64,000 nucleotides of DNA from Planctomicrobium sp051465645 (lineage in GTDB: Bacteria > Planctomycetota > Planctomycetia > Planctomycetales > Planctomycetaceae): NCBI RefSeq assembly GCF_051465645.1, contig NZ_CP195790.1, positions 2,480,001-2,544,000 on the forward strand. Direction: 5' to 3'. The translations under genes and the position numbers were made by a program. A model generated the notes under the pieces. The model had not been told where the DNA came from and made no database searches. It saw only the letters and a list, made by a program, of their open reading frames with translations. This document shows positions 36,852 to 45,564 of the stretch, piece after piece (position 1 is the first letter of the stretch; each line of letters starts with the position of its first letter).

Positions 36852-37598
36852 TTACAGAAGCGATTCGAGCAACATTCGCAACTTGCGAAGTTCCAACGGT
36901 CGCTGCGATGCTTCGGTGTGCTCTGGCAGAATCTCGATAGAGAGTGCCCGATTGTACCGATAGCGTTCCAGCAGCCCGATCAACTTACTGTAGTCGACTT
37001 CTCCCAGCCCGACTTGCACCTGCAACTGTGACGCAGTCGAATCTCGAAGATGAGCATGCAACGTGTATGGCGAGGTCAATTCCATCACGGTGTCGACCAC
37101 TTTCGGGTCGAGGAAGTAGCTTGGATCGAATGCCAGTCCAAGTTTATCGACGGCCTGACAAAGCTCGACAGCCGTATGAGCATCACCGCTCAGGCGACCA
37201 GCTTGCGTTTTGAGACCAACACGAATCCCGTGTGCGGTCGCAATCGCAATCATCGATCTCAGACGATCGATCTCAAGGTTGAACGGCGTCCCCAATGGAG
37301 ACGACTGCACCACCAGTTGAGAGATCCGCAGCACCTTCGAGATGCGACAGATTCCCAGGAAAGTCTGCTCATCGACATCATGAGCAAACGTGAACGCGAT
37401 TGGCGAAAGTCGAGTCCGATCACGGATTCTTGCGATGAATTCGTCCGAATTCTGCACAACGAACGACGGTTTCAGCGCTCCGTTCTCGTCAAGCCATATT
37501 TCGACTCGATCGAATTCGAGATCTGTAATCAGGTCAAGCGCTTGCCAGAAATCCATCTCGGCAAAGCAGCGGGTAGAAGCGGCAACAAACACTCGCAC
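36852..37598 (-). CDS. TIM-barrel sugar isomerase/epimerase-like protein
   Basis: The 248 residues have the AP-endonuclease-2 fold, with barrel strands ending in DRVEIWLDE, VGLKTQAGRLSGD, LAFDPSYFLDP, LHAHLRDST and LSIEILPEH. These supply His, Asp and Glu in the positions that bind the metal, although the usual xylose isomerase-like Glu at strand 4 is replaced by Lys-Thr-Gln. A catalytic role is therefore less certain than for the paralog at 34.6-35.4 kb. It has no signal peptide. The downstream terminator is strong. The start at 37598 opens directly with a barrel strand (MRVFVAAST). Confidence 0.8.
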   Translation of the reverse strand: MRVFVAASTRCFAEMDFWQALDLITDLEFDRVEIWLDENGALKPSFVVQNSDEFIARIRDRTRLSPIAFTFAHDVDEQTFLGICRISKVLRISQLVVQSSPLGTPFNLEIDRLRSMIAIATAHGIRVGLKTQAGRLSGDAHTAVELCQAVDKLGLAFDPSYFLDPKVVDTVMELTSPYTLHAHLRDSTASQLQVQVGLGEVDYSKLIGLLERYRYNRALSIEILPEHTEASQRPLELRKLRMLLESLL

Positions 37599-37931
37599 AC
37601 CCTTCGTTGCGATCCAACGTGATATGTCTCTGCCAGATTCAACAAATCCGACAGACAGACTCCATTCCGGACATTGCCATTATCGACAAGACCGTACGGT
37701 ACTCTAAGTCGATAACGCAAAGTCTGCAAGCTTTTCGGGATGTAGCGGTTGTCTTTGACTTTTGATTCTCTCGGATTCTCCGTATTTTTCCACGCCGACT
37801 GCCGATAACGAAGAAGACAGTAATGATCTCGGCGTGCTTGTGCCCCTCGGGGACCGCATTTCGCCGTGCTGGGCGTCGTGGGCAGTCATCTCGCGGACGC
37901 TGTGGGGGCAATTGACTTAGGAAACAGTGAC
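37599..37931. other. Divergent intergenic region
   Basis: These 333 bases separate two divergent genes and must hold both promoters. A perfect 10-bp palindrome ACCGTACGGT lies at 37691-37700. I see no strong sigma-70-like pair. Confidence 0.45.
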
Positions 37932-38465
37932 ATGAAGCGAGCAATCCACGGAATGGTATTGGCCACTCTGTTTGCCGGAGCTTCCAGCGGCTGCCAAACG
38001 TTCGGAACTCCAGGTACAGGAATGGCTTCTACTGGTCGCGTCAATCTGGGAACGTCGGTCCAGACTGCGACAGTGCGGGGACAAAGTCCTGCAACTGAAG
38101 AAGCACAGGCGGATGGTGAAATCGTTCAGGCGGGCCGGTACGTGACTCCAATTCGTTCCCTGAAGGACGAAGTTCACGACATCCACCACGAACATCACAA
38201 CACAGACGTCTATCACTTCCACGGGCAAGATGGACAACTCGCCGGGCAGCAATTCGGCGGGCCACAATACGGCGGACCGGGTTGTCCACCACAAGGTTAC
38301 GGCAACTGCCCACCGGGACAACGTCACGGCTGCCGCGATGGCTTCAGCTATAACTACCGAGTTCCAAACGACTTGGTTTATCCACAGCCAAACGCCGTGG
38401 GTGGTGCTGTCGTTTATCCATACTACACCCATCGTGGGCCAAGCGATTTCTTCCGTGCCGAGTAA
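37932..38465 (+). CDS. His/Gly-rich exported lipoprotein-like protein
   Basis: The start at 37932 gives a signal sequence ending in a possible lipobox, ASSGC, with Cys21. The 177-residue protein has a His-rich segment (DIHHEHHNTDVYHFHG, about 86-101), which could bind metal. After that comes a Gly/Gln/Pro/Cys-rich low-complexity part (GGPQYGGPGCPPQGYG, GNCPPGQRHGCRDG) and a Tyr-rich C-terminus. Small exported proteins of this composition are common in planctomycetes, and their function is not known. No homologous neighbours are seen. It may coat or bind metal at the outer surface; that is inference. Confidence 0.75.
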   Translation: MKRAIHGMVLATLFAGASSGCQTFGTPGTGMASTGRVNLGTSVQTATVRGQSPATEEAQADGEIVQAGRYVTPIRSLKDEVHDIHHEHHNTDVYHFHGQDGQLAGQQFGGPQYGGPGCPPQGYGNCPPGQRHGCRDGFSYNYRVPNDLVYPQPNAVGGAVVYPYYTHRGPSDFFRAE

Positions 38466-38614
38466 TTCGGGCCTGAAGTCGTCGAACGATTCTCTTCCAA
38501 TGTCAGAGCCTGACGATCAGTGAGTCGCACTCTGTGCGTTTTCTGGACGCCAATCGCATCCTGTCCTGCTGGAAGGCGGAATCAACACTCACGACTGGAT
38601 GTAAAGTCGCTGCC

Positions 38615-38650
38615 TGACCATCCATTCTGATAACAGCAACCGGATGGTCA
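38615..38650 (+). other. Inverted repeat in the gene-free stretch
   Basis: TGACCATCC (38615-38623) and GGATGGTCA (38642-38650) form a perfect 9-bp stem with an 18-base loop, 35 bases ahead of the first terminator. It may be part of a structured 3' UTR or a short RNA. Confidence 0.5.
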
Positions 38651-38684
38651 CTCGCGTCTCAGCATCAAGCAATTCGATCAATCC

Positions 38685-38733
38685 AAACGCCTCCTGTCAG
38701 CACACATTTGCTGGCAAGAGGCGTTTTTATTTG
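38685..38733 (+). terminator. Rho-independent terminator in the gene-free stretch
   Basis: The arms 38685-38702 and 38709-38726 share AAACGCCTC and GAGGCGTTT at their base and pair over most of 18 positions. A T-rich tail follows. It lies 220 bases past the lipoprotein stop. Confidence 0.85.
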
Positions 38734-39011
38734 CATCATTTCAACACATCTCCACTGAAAACGATACAGCGGGGTAATGCAACGGCGATCGTCGCGAGAC
38801 ATATTTCGCAATTGGCTGACCGTACTATCCTTCTTAATCGAGAACTCACGACTTTTTTTGAAGTGAGACAGAGTGCGTTTCCTTTGAAAAACTCATGACA
38901 TCATCACCATCTCACTGTGCAAACCACAATGAACAGCCATTGATCGGCACGGATTGTGCTGTGGTTAAATTCTGCATCGTCAGGATCTGCCCGCTCCTGC
39001 ACGAGGCATCT

Positions 39012-39053
39012 CAGGCGTCTTCAAGGTGGTCTTGAAGGCGCCTGTCTCTATTT
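39012..39053 (+). terminator. Second terminator-like hairpin
   Basis: A 14-bp stem with one G-U pair on the plus strand (CAGGCGTCTTCAAG, loop GTGGT, CTTGAAGGCGCCTG) is followed by TCTCTATTT. No protein gene ends nearby, which raises the possibility of a short transcript between 38734 and 39053. Confidence 0.65.
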
Positions 39054-39577
39054 ACGCCGGTCGCCTTGTCTCTTGGTCACGATTCAGAGTCGCTTCCCAA
39101 GCAAAAGACATTCACACAAGACCGGTTCGGCCTCTCTCATATGTCCGCGGAGCCGCCTTCTCGATCGAAAAAAGGCAGTGCCCTGAGTTTCAGACACGCG
39201 ACATGTGCTCTGGCAAAGTTCCAATCGCTCCTCTTCTATCCAATGCCCGGAGAGAATGACGTTCTGTTTTCTTTCCGAAATCGGATGCTGGCATACGATT
39301 TGTCTCCCGGATGTGCATGAGTCAATTTCTTCAGCGGCGCATCCTGTCCATTACAGGCAACGATTTCTTCTGCGTTCAATTCCGTTCAGGTTCTGGCTTG
39401 CCTTCTGCGTTTAACTTCCCAAAGTTGAAGAGGGACGTCTCAGGGAAATCATCGGACGCACACAGTGAGCACTTTTCCCGAGAACAGGCGGCAAACCATC
39501 CAACCATGAGTGATGGCCCGCCAACCAGACCGACTTGAATACAGATCACTCCATAAATTTTTCACGCTGGGAACAGT

Positions 39578-41833
39578 ATGTCTGGAATGAAAAAGAAGAT
39601 TACAGAATACGTTCAACGCCCCGCCTATGTCCCAGTCCTGGCAAAAGTCCTCGCCAAGAAACTGGGAGTGACCAAAAAGAAGCTTGAGCAATTCAACGCT
39701 GCACTGGCTGAAGCGGAAGCATCCGGCGAGATTAAAATTCTGGATTCAGGTCGTGTTCAGGCCAAGCGAGCCCCTAAAACCTATCAGGGGATTGTCCGAA
39801 AGGTCTCAACCGGCAATGCGTACGTGATTCTTCACGATCCCAAGCCGACGACTATCGAAGGAGACATCTTCGTCGATGCCGCAGATCTGAAAGACGCTCA
39901 GAATGGAGATGAAGTCCTCGTCAAGCTCCTGAAGAAGCGGAGATCAGGCGGGCAGAGCACTGGATTCGTCTCAGAAGTCATTCAAAGGGCGACCAACGTC
40001 TTCATTGGAACTTATTTTGAAGAGGACGACAACGGCTGGGTCCAACTGGATGGCAAAGACTATAACCGACCGATCTGGGTGGGGGATGCAGGAGCGAAAG
40101 GAGCACAGGATGACGACAAAGTCGTTGTTGAAATGTTGCGATTCCCTTCTGTTGACCAGATCGGCGAAGGGGTCCTGACAAAAATCCTGGGACCGCGTGG
40201 AGAACCCGGCGTCGACACTCAGATGATTATCCACGAATTTGGCCTCCCGGACGAGTTCCCGGATTCCGTCCTTGAGGAAGCCCGAATTGAAGCAGAGAAC
40301 TTTCGGGAAGACGACCTGCATGAACGGGACGATCTCACCGGGTTGACCATCATCACAATCGATCCGATTGATGCGCGCGACTTTGACGACGCCATCTCTC
40401 TCGAACGATGGGAGAATGGTCACTGGCACCTGGGTGTGCATATCGCTGATGTGTCACACTTCGTTCAGCCCAACTCTGAGCTTGATCGAGAAGCCGAACG
40501 ACGAGGCACCAGCGTCTATCTTCCGACAAAGGTAATCCCGATGTTGCCGGAGGTGATCTCGAATGGGCTCGCGTCTCTACAGGCGGGCCGAACCCGATTC
40601 ACGATGTCGGCGTTCATTGAATTCAGCTCTGATGGGATTCCCATTGGAACCCGATTCTCGCGATCCGCAATTCGCGTCACACAGCGGTTTGCCTATGAAG
40701 AAGTCATGCCGATTCTGAAGAACACGGATTCGCCTGCTGCGAAGGAACTCGAGCCTGAGATTCTGAAGCTTCTCCAGAACATGCTCAAACTCGCCATGAC
40801 ACTCCGACGGCGGCGATTTGAAAAAGGCGCGCTGGAACTCGATATGCCGGCCGTCAAACTCGACATCAATAAAGATGGTCAGGTCACCGGAGCACATGCC
40901 GAGCATCACGACGAAAGCCATGAGATCATCGAAGAGTTCATGCTCGCCGCAAACATTGCGGTGGCTTCGGAATTAAACGACCGTGAGATGATCTTCATGC
41001 GTCGCGTTCACGGAGACCCGGCCCCTCAGAAGATGGCGACATTTGCTGAGTTCGCGGCCAGCCTTGGATACCCTGTCCAGAAGTCACAAAGTCGAAAGGA
41101 TATTCAGGCGGTCCTCAATCAGCTTAAAGGACGCCCTGAAGAACAGGCACTGAACTATGCGTTGCTGAGGAGCTTGAAGCAGGCAGAATATTCACCGGGG
41201 GAAGCCGGCCACTATGCATTGGCAGAAACCAACTACTGCCATTTCACCAGCCCGATTCGCCGCTACCCCGATCTGCTCATTCATCGCCAGATGGAATCCA
41301 TCATCACAGGGCGCCGATCAAGTCGAGGGGCAGGACTTGATGAACTTCATACACAGGGACGTCACTGTTCTCAAACGGAACGTCGAGCAGAACGCGCAGA
41401 ACGGGAACTGACGAAGCTCAAACTACTCTCTTATTTTGAAAGCCGTGTCGGCGAACGGATGACGGCAACGATCACGACCGTTGACCGCTTTGGCTTCTTC
41501 TGTCGTGGGATCGAGATCCCGGCAGAAGGTCTCGTCCACATCTCGACGCTCTCAGTAAACGACTACTATGAGTATGACCGCCCGACAATGTCCCTGATCT
41601 CTCGACGCAAAGGGACTACGTACAGGTTGGGTGATCGCGTCATCGTTGAGGTGTCTAAAGTTGACGTGAACCGCAGGGAGCTGAATTTCAAACTGATTGG
41701 AATGGACCGCAGCAGCCCGAAACGCTCTGGTCCGCCAGCACTTGCCGTTGGAAAAACACGTGCATCGAAGGAGAAGCGGGATCAGTCGAAAGCAAAAGGG
41801 AAACGTGGCTCTAAAAACAGGAAGAAGCGTTAG
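39578..41833 (+). CDS. rnr: Ribonuclease R
   Basis: The 751-residue exoribonuclease degrades structured RNA 3' to 5'. Visible domains are N-terminal cold-shock-like RNA-binding regions, the RNB catalytic domain with DARDFDDAI (about 265-273) and later the TSPIRRYPDL block, and an S1 domain near 620-700 (RMTATITTVDRFGFFCRGIEIPAEGLVHIS). The tail is rich in Lys/Arg/Ser (KEKRDQSKAKGKRG), as in other RNase R proteins. The catalytic Asp residues are intact. A long leader precedes it. It shares a bidirectional terminator with the TerC gene. Confidence 0.96.
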   Translation: MSGMKKKITEYVQRPAYVPVLAKVLAKKLGVTKKKLEQFNAALAEAEASGEIKILDSGRVQAKRAPKTYQGIVRKVSTGNAYVILHDPKPTTIEGDIFVDAADLKDAQNGDEVLVKLLKKRRSGGQSTGFVSEVIQRATNVFIGTYFEEDDNGWVQLDGKDYNRPIWVGDAGAKGAQDDDKVVVEMLRFPSVDQIGEGVLTKILGPRGEPGVDTQMIIHEFGLPDEFPDSVLEEARIEAENFREDDLHERDDLTGLTIITIDPIDARDFDDAISLERWENGHWHLGVHIADVSHFVQPNSELDREAERRGTSVYLPTKVIPMLPEVISNGLASLQAGRTRFTMSAFIEFSSDGIPIGTRFSRSAIRVTQRFAYEEVMPILKNTDSPAAKELEPEILKLLQNMLKLAMTLRRRRFEKGALELDMPAVKLDINKDGQVTGAHAEHHDESHEIIEEFMLAANIAVASELNDREMIFMRRVHGDPAPQKMATFAEFAASLGYPVQKSQSRKDIQAVLNQLKGRPEEQALNYALLRSLKQAEYSPGEAGHYALAETNYCHFTSPIRRYPDLLIHRQMESIITGRRSSRGAGLDELHTQGRHCSQTERRAERAERELTKLKLLSYFESRVGERMTATITTVDRFGFFCRGIEIPAEGLVHISTLSVNDYYEYDRPTMSLISRRKGTTYRLGDRVIVEVSKVDVNRRELNFKLIGMDRSSPKRSGPPALAVGKTRASKEKRDQSKAKGKRGSKNRKKR

Positions 41834-41870
41834 ACCGACACTTTAAAAGATCGCGACCTGAACCAACACA

Positions 41871-41905
41871 AAGAGCCGCGAGCATTTGCTCGCGGCTCTT
41901 GATGT
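41871..41905. terminator. Bidirectional terminator between rnr and the TerC gene
   Basis: A perfect 13-bp stem (AAGAGCCGCGAGC at 41871-41883, GCTCGCGGCTCTT at 41888-41900) with a four-base loop lies 37 bases past the rnr stop and 51 before the TerC stop. Confidence 0.85.
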
Positions 41906-41951
41906 TTAACCAGAATGCCTGCATGGGCATGAGACAGCCCACGAAACAAGA

Positions 41952-42947
41952 CTACTCAATCCGGGGTGGCTCATCGTCTAACGATTCAGCCTTGATCTTT
42001 GGTGGTGAAATCACGAGCGAAGCGATGACACCTGTCGCCAAAATCGTGCCAATAATCCCGAGCGAAATTCCGATCGGAATATGGTAATGGTTGACGAGCA
42101 GCATCTTGACCCCAACAAACAACATCAGCACAACAAGTGCCATCTTGAGGTAATGGAAGTCTGCCATCAAACCGGCTAATGCAAAGTAGAGCGACCGTAA
42201 ACCGAGAATTGCGAAGATATTTGAACTGAACACGATGAACGGATCTGTCGTGATGGCGAAGACAGCTGGAATCGAGTCGACCGCAAACATGACGTCACAG
42301 GACTCGATCAAAATCACCGCCAGAAACATTGGCGTCGCGATTCGCTTCCCGTTTTCAATCGTAAAGAAGTTCTTCCCGTGATACTCGTGGGTCACAGGGA
42401 ACAGCTTCTTCGCAAAACGCATGACGGCACTCTTATCAGGATCAAAATCATCCTCTCCTGACCGCGCCATACGAATGGCAGAGACAATCAGCAATCCACC
42501 GAAGAAGTACATCGTCCAACTAAACTCATGGACGAGTTTCGCCCCAAGAAAGATCATGATCCCGCGCAGGATCGCTGCCCCTGCAATCCCCCAGAACAGC
42601 AAACGATGCTGATGCTGCGGGGGAACACGGAACGACTGAATGATCATCGCGATGACGAAGATATTGTCGACAGACAACGAGTACTCAATGATGTACCCGG
42701 CAAAGAACTCGAGCGCGGCCTCTTTCCCGTCATCGTGGTCTGTTGTGATCCATTCCGAAAGAATGACACCTTCATACAGAAGGTAAACAAAGCCATTGAA
42801 ACACATGGCGATGAAAACCCAGAAGCAGGTCCAAGCCAACGCTTTTTTGACCGTAATCTTCTCTTCGCCACGATGCAGGACCGTCAAGTCAAGGATGATG
42901 AGCAAGCCCACAAAGACGATGAAGAACGCGTAAATCCACCAGGGCAT
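41952..42947 (-). CDS. TerC/Alx family membrane protein
   Basis: The 331-residue protein has about nine transmembrane helices and the family motifs: EFFAGYIIEYSLSVDNIFV (about 80-98), ESCDVMFAVDSIPA (about 215-228) and the acidic residues within those helices. Members are linked to manganese export and metal or tellurite resistance. The hydrophilic segment near 165-200 (SGEDDFDPDKSAVMRFAKKLFPVTHEYHG) is typical of the Alx type. The Asp/Glu-rich C-terminal end is short. In E. coli and Bacillus relatives a manganese riboswitch controls this gene; I could not confirm one here. Confidence 0.92.
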   Translation of the reverse strand: MPWWIYAFFIVFVGLLIILDLTVLHRGEEKITVKKALAWTCFWVFIAMCFNGFVYLLYEGVILSEWITTDHDDGKEAALEFFAGYIIEYSLSVDNIFVIAMIIQSFRVPPQHQHRLLFWGIAGAAILRGIMIFLGAKLVHEFSWTMYFFGGLLIVSAIRMARSGEDDFDPDKSAVMRFAKKLFPVTHEYHGKNFFTIENGKRIATPMFLAVILIESCDVMFAVDSIPAVFAITTDPFIVFSSNIFAILGLRSLYFALAGLMADFHYLKMALVVLMLFVGVKMLLVNHYHIPIGISLGIIGTILATGVIASLVISPPKIKAESLDDEPPRIE

Positions 42948-43749
42948 GTGAGCTCAATTCATTTCTGCTGAAGTCGGAGCGTGTTAAAGATCCCTGTCGG
43001 CGGTAAACCCGGGAAGACAGCATCCGTTGATGATTGTGTTTTAATTCGAACTGGCCTCAATTGACCACCTCGACAGAAAAATTCCGGGCCCATCTCAGGA
43101 TGACGGTGAACCTATGTCCCCTAACATCCTACCTGAGAACCGGTCAGTTCTCGGATTGATCGACATACAATACAAAGCGATACGGCTGATTCAACTGGCA
43201 CAACCATAAACCAGATCTGCGCTTCTCTGGACATCAAGTTCAGGAGATGGCTTTCCAGATCTGCAGAATGTCTGCCTTGCCCATTGAGGATTTCTGAGGA
43301 ACGCACTTACAGCGCGGCAGATTCAAGAACCCGTCGAAAATCGCACCCTGATGCATTCCGGTCTCCGTTTTCTTTTCGAATCACCCGTCATCGCAAAAAT
43401 CAATTAAGGCGGAACGATCCCGCGAAACTACGGGATCAAAATCTTTTCGAACATTCCAAAATCGCAAACAGATCAGCAATCGCAAATGTTTTTTTCGCTG
43501 ACACTTTGCTCTCAAATCAGACTCAACCAGGCAGCCAAAACGTCCCGTTGACCTTCCGGAGATCCAATAATGCCAATGATCCCGATTCGTCCTCTTTTGG
43601 CAACGTGCAATTCTCCCAATAGCGCCTGATCGGCCTACTCAATGGTAAATCCCCTTGTCTATCTTCCAGCAAATTTTGTGCATCAGGAAGGTTAAGCAAC
43701 TCCTTCCGATGTTGCACATTGGACTGGAATTGCGGATTGGGAGTCTGGC
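42948..43749. other. 802-base divergent intergenic region
   Basis: The region separates the TerC gene from the diguanylate cyclase gene. Its one notable structure on the minus strand is the hairpin at 43094-43137. A weaker stem GATCCCG/CGGGATC lies at 43416-43437. I saw no protein gene, repeat or tRNA. Promoters for both genes must lie here. Confidence 0.5.
43094..43137 (-). promoter_or_regulatory. Hairpin in the leader of the TerC gene
   Basis: CTCAGGATG (43094-43102) pairs with CATCC plus TGAG (43125-43129 and 43134-43137), leaving a four-base bulge. The loop on the minus strand includes TTAGGGGACATAGG. It lies about 150 bases upstream of the TerC start, where a metal-sensing leader could sit. 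I cannot match it to a known riboswitch. Confidence 0.35.
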
Positions 43750-45396
43750 ATGACCAATATTGTTCTAGCGTTTGCTGCATCTGCAGTTGGAATGCTGAGG
43801 TCAATGCTGCAACGTCCCAAAGCTGACGCAGGTGTCAGTGATACATCGACAATCAGAAAATTGACTCGAGCAATTGCGGCGAGACAATTTGAGATTGACT
43901 GGCTGCTGGCAACCCGCGATCCAAACAACTCTCCAGCTCAGTCGATCCGACTCCTTCAGCAAAGCAGTCCGTCACCTGCATCAGCATTCGCCTGTTACTT
44001 AAGTCCAACAGGCGACGTCGTACAGTTGAGCGAGACGCTTCAGGACAGTCTGCCCCGTTTGACGAGTGCAGGTCGATTACGACTTTCATCTGAGACCCCA
44101 GTTGAGTTGAAACGCGAACACCAACACTGGAGCAACTTCCGAAATCCCGCAGCCATCCCGGAACAAAGTTGGGCTTTCCCTTGTGGGGCTCCAGGCAACC
44201 CCACCGGTTGGATCGTCACTTCATACATTCCGGTCCTGACAGAGGATCAGGAAACGGACCGAGCCGTTCTTGAAAAGCTCTGCCGTGCCACACACATGCC
44301 AGCCCTCAGAGGTCAGCAGTCACTCGCCCGGCGATCGAGTCGTACTGAGTTTGACGAGAACCAGCTCGTTCGTGACATGTTTCAGCTGCGCCTGTTGGCC
44401 GATGAGGATTTTAGCACGCCAGAAGAGATGCTTCAGGAGTTTCTGTCGAAACTTGCCTTCCTGTCAGGGTTCGATCGTGCCAGCCTGTACTCCCGCCATC
44501 ATCAAGGATCCTCAGAGTTTCAATGTTGGACGCGCGGGGGACGGTCAATCTCCCCGTCCCTCAACAGGCTCTGGGAAGTTGTTGAGCAGAAAATTCTGCA
44601 GTCCCATGTCACATCGCATCTCAGAGTCTGGCTGACCGAAGAGGATCATCCTGCTCTGTCTACAGATCGTGAACTGACGTTTCAATCAGTCCTCATCGTG
44701 CCGATGGATCAAGCCCGCTTCCCAGGCAGTGTCCTCTTACTGACAAGCCGAAGTTCTGTTTCCCAAGAAAAGATCACAGAAGAACTGGCCGACTGGGCGG
44801 TCAACTTCGCAGTCCATTCGTTTCATCAAGCTCTCGATCGTCAGCAAATTGAGTATCGAGCTCAGCGAGACTGTCTTACTGATCTTGCCAATCGACATAC
44901 ATTCGAAATTGAGTTCAAAAACCAGCTCAAGTCTTGCCAACTCGCAAACCAGAGTTGCAGTTTGATCCTGATCGACATCGACCATTTCAAGGATGTGAAC
45001 GACACCTTTGGGCATTCCGCCGGGGACGAAATCCTGCGGCAAGTGGCTGATGTCATTTCGCGATCAGCCACTCAATTCACGAACCAGCCCAAAACACAGA
45101 TCGCCCGCTATGGAGGCGAGGAGTTCGCCGTTCTTCTCCCAGGCTATGAACTTGATGAAGCCATCGACATTGCAGAACAAATCCGAAAAGCTGTCGAGTC
45201 AACGATCATGTCGATTCCAGCAAGACATGTGAAAGTGACATGTTCAATTGGTGTCTCGTCAGCGCCGGAATACTCCGACTATGACCCGTCAACATTACGC
45301 CAAAAAGCCGACATGGCACTCTATGGTGCGAAGCGTTCCGGCAGAAACCAAGTTGTGGGAGATCAGCAATTGCAGCAGAACGTCATTGCCGAATAG
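43750..45396 (+). CDS. Diguanylate cyclase with GAF-like sensor domain
   Basis: The 548-residue protein ends in a GGDEF domain (about 375-540) with DCLTDLANRHTFE, LILIDIDHFKDVNDTFGHSAGDEIL, the active-site GGEEF (455-459) and MALYGAKRSGRN. It should make cyclic di-GMP. The RxxD inhibitory site five residues before GGEEF is absent (QPKT there), so product inhibition by that route is unlikely. The middle (about 205-365) resembles a GAF domain, and the N-terminal 200 residues look like a divergent sensor. GGGAG lies seven bases before the ATG. A hydrophobic N-terminal stretch is weak, so location is uncertain. Confidence 0.92.
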   Translation: MTNIVLAFAASAVGMLRSMLQRPKADAGVSDTSTIRKLTRAIAARQFEIDWLLATRDPNNSPAQSIRLLQQSSPSPASAFACYLSPTGDVVQLSETLQDSLPRLTSAGRLRLSSETPVELKREHQHWSNFRNPAAIPEQSWAFPCGAPGNPTGWIVTSYIPVLTEDQETDRAVLEKLCRATHMPALRGQQSLARRSSRTEFDENQLVRDMFQLRLLADEDFSTPEEMLQEFLSKLAFLSGFDRASLYSRHHQGSSEFQCWTRGGRSISPSLNRLWEVVEQKILQSHVTSHLRVWLTEEDHPALSTDRELTFQSVLIVPMDQARFPGSVLLLTSRSSVSQEKITEELADWAVNFAVHSFHQALDRQQIEYRAQRDCLTDLANRHTFEIEFKNQLKSCQLANQSCSLILIDIDHFKDVNDTFGHSAGDEILRQVADVISRSATQFTNQPKTQIARYGGEEFAVLLPGYELDEAIDIAEQIRKAVESTIMSIPARHVKVTCSIGVSSAPEYSDYDPSTLRQKADMALYGAKRSGRNQVVGDQQLQQNVIAE

Positions 45397-45493
45397 CACA
45401 TTCAGTTCACTCACGGCAGCCATCCCGTGTCACACTTGCTGCTCATGTCTGGAATATGTTGCGACACATGAAATGCTGAACGACACAATCAGA

Positions 45494-45540
45494 AAAGGCC
45501 GCATCTCCAATTGGAAATGCGGCCTTTATCATTTTCGACG
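45494..45540. terminator. Bidirectional terminator between convergent genes
   Basis: The stem AAAGGCCGCAT (45494-45504) and ATGCGGCCTTT (45517-45527) is 11 bp long. ATCATTTT follows on the plus strand. It lies between the diguanylate cyclase and the WD40-cytochrome gene. Confidence 0.85.
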
Positions 45541-45564
45541 TCTGCAGCAGACTCAAGAACCAGT

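Larger units (their letters stand above)
38466..39577. other. 1.1 kb gene-free stretch with several hairpins
   Basis: Between the lipoprotein gene and rnr no frame shows a ribosome binding site and protein-like composition. It holds a hairpin at 38615-38650, terminators at 38685-38733 and 39012-39053, and about 500 bases of apparently unstructured leader before rnr. Together these look like the 3' end of the lipoprotein transcript and one or more short non-coding transcripts. Confidence 0.55.

Noticed and set aside
42948..43300. Manganese riboswitch (yybP-ykoY) before the TerC gene
   Set aside because: The conserved motifs were not recognisable by eye; only an unassigned hairpin is reported.
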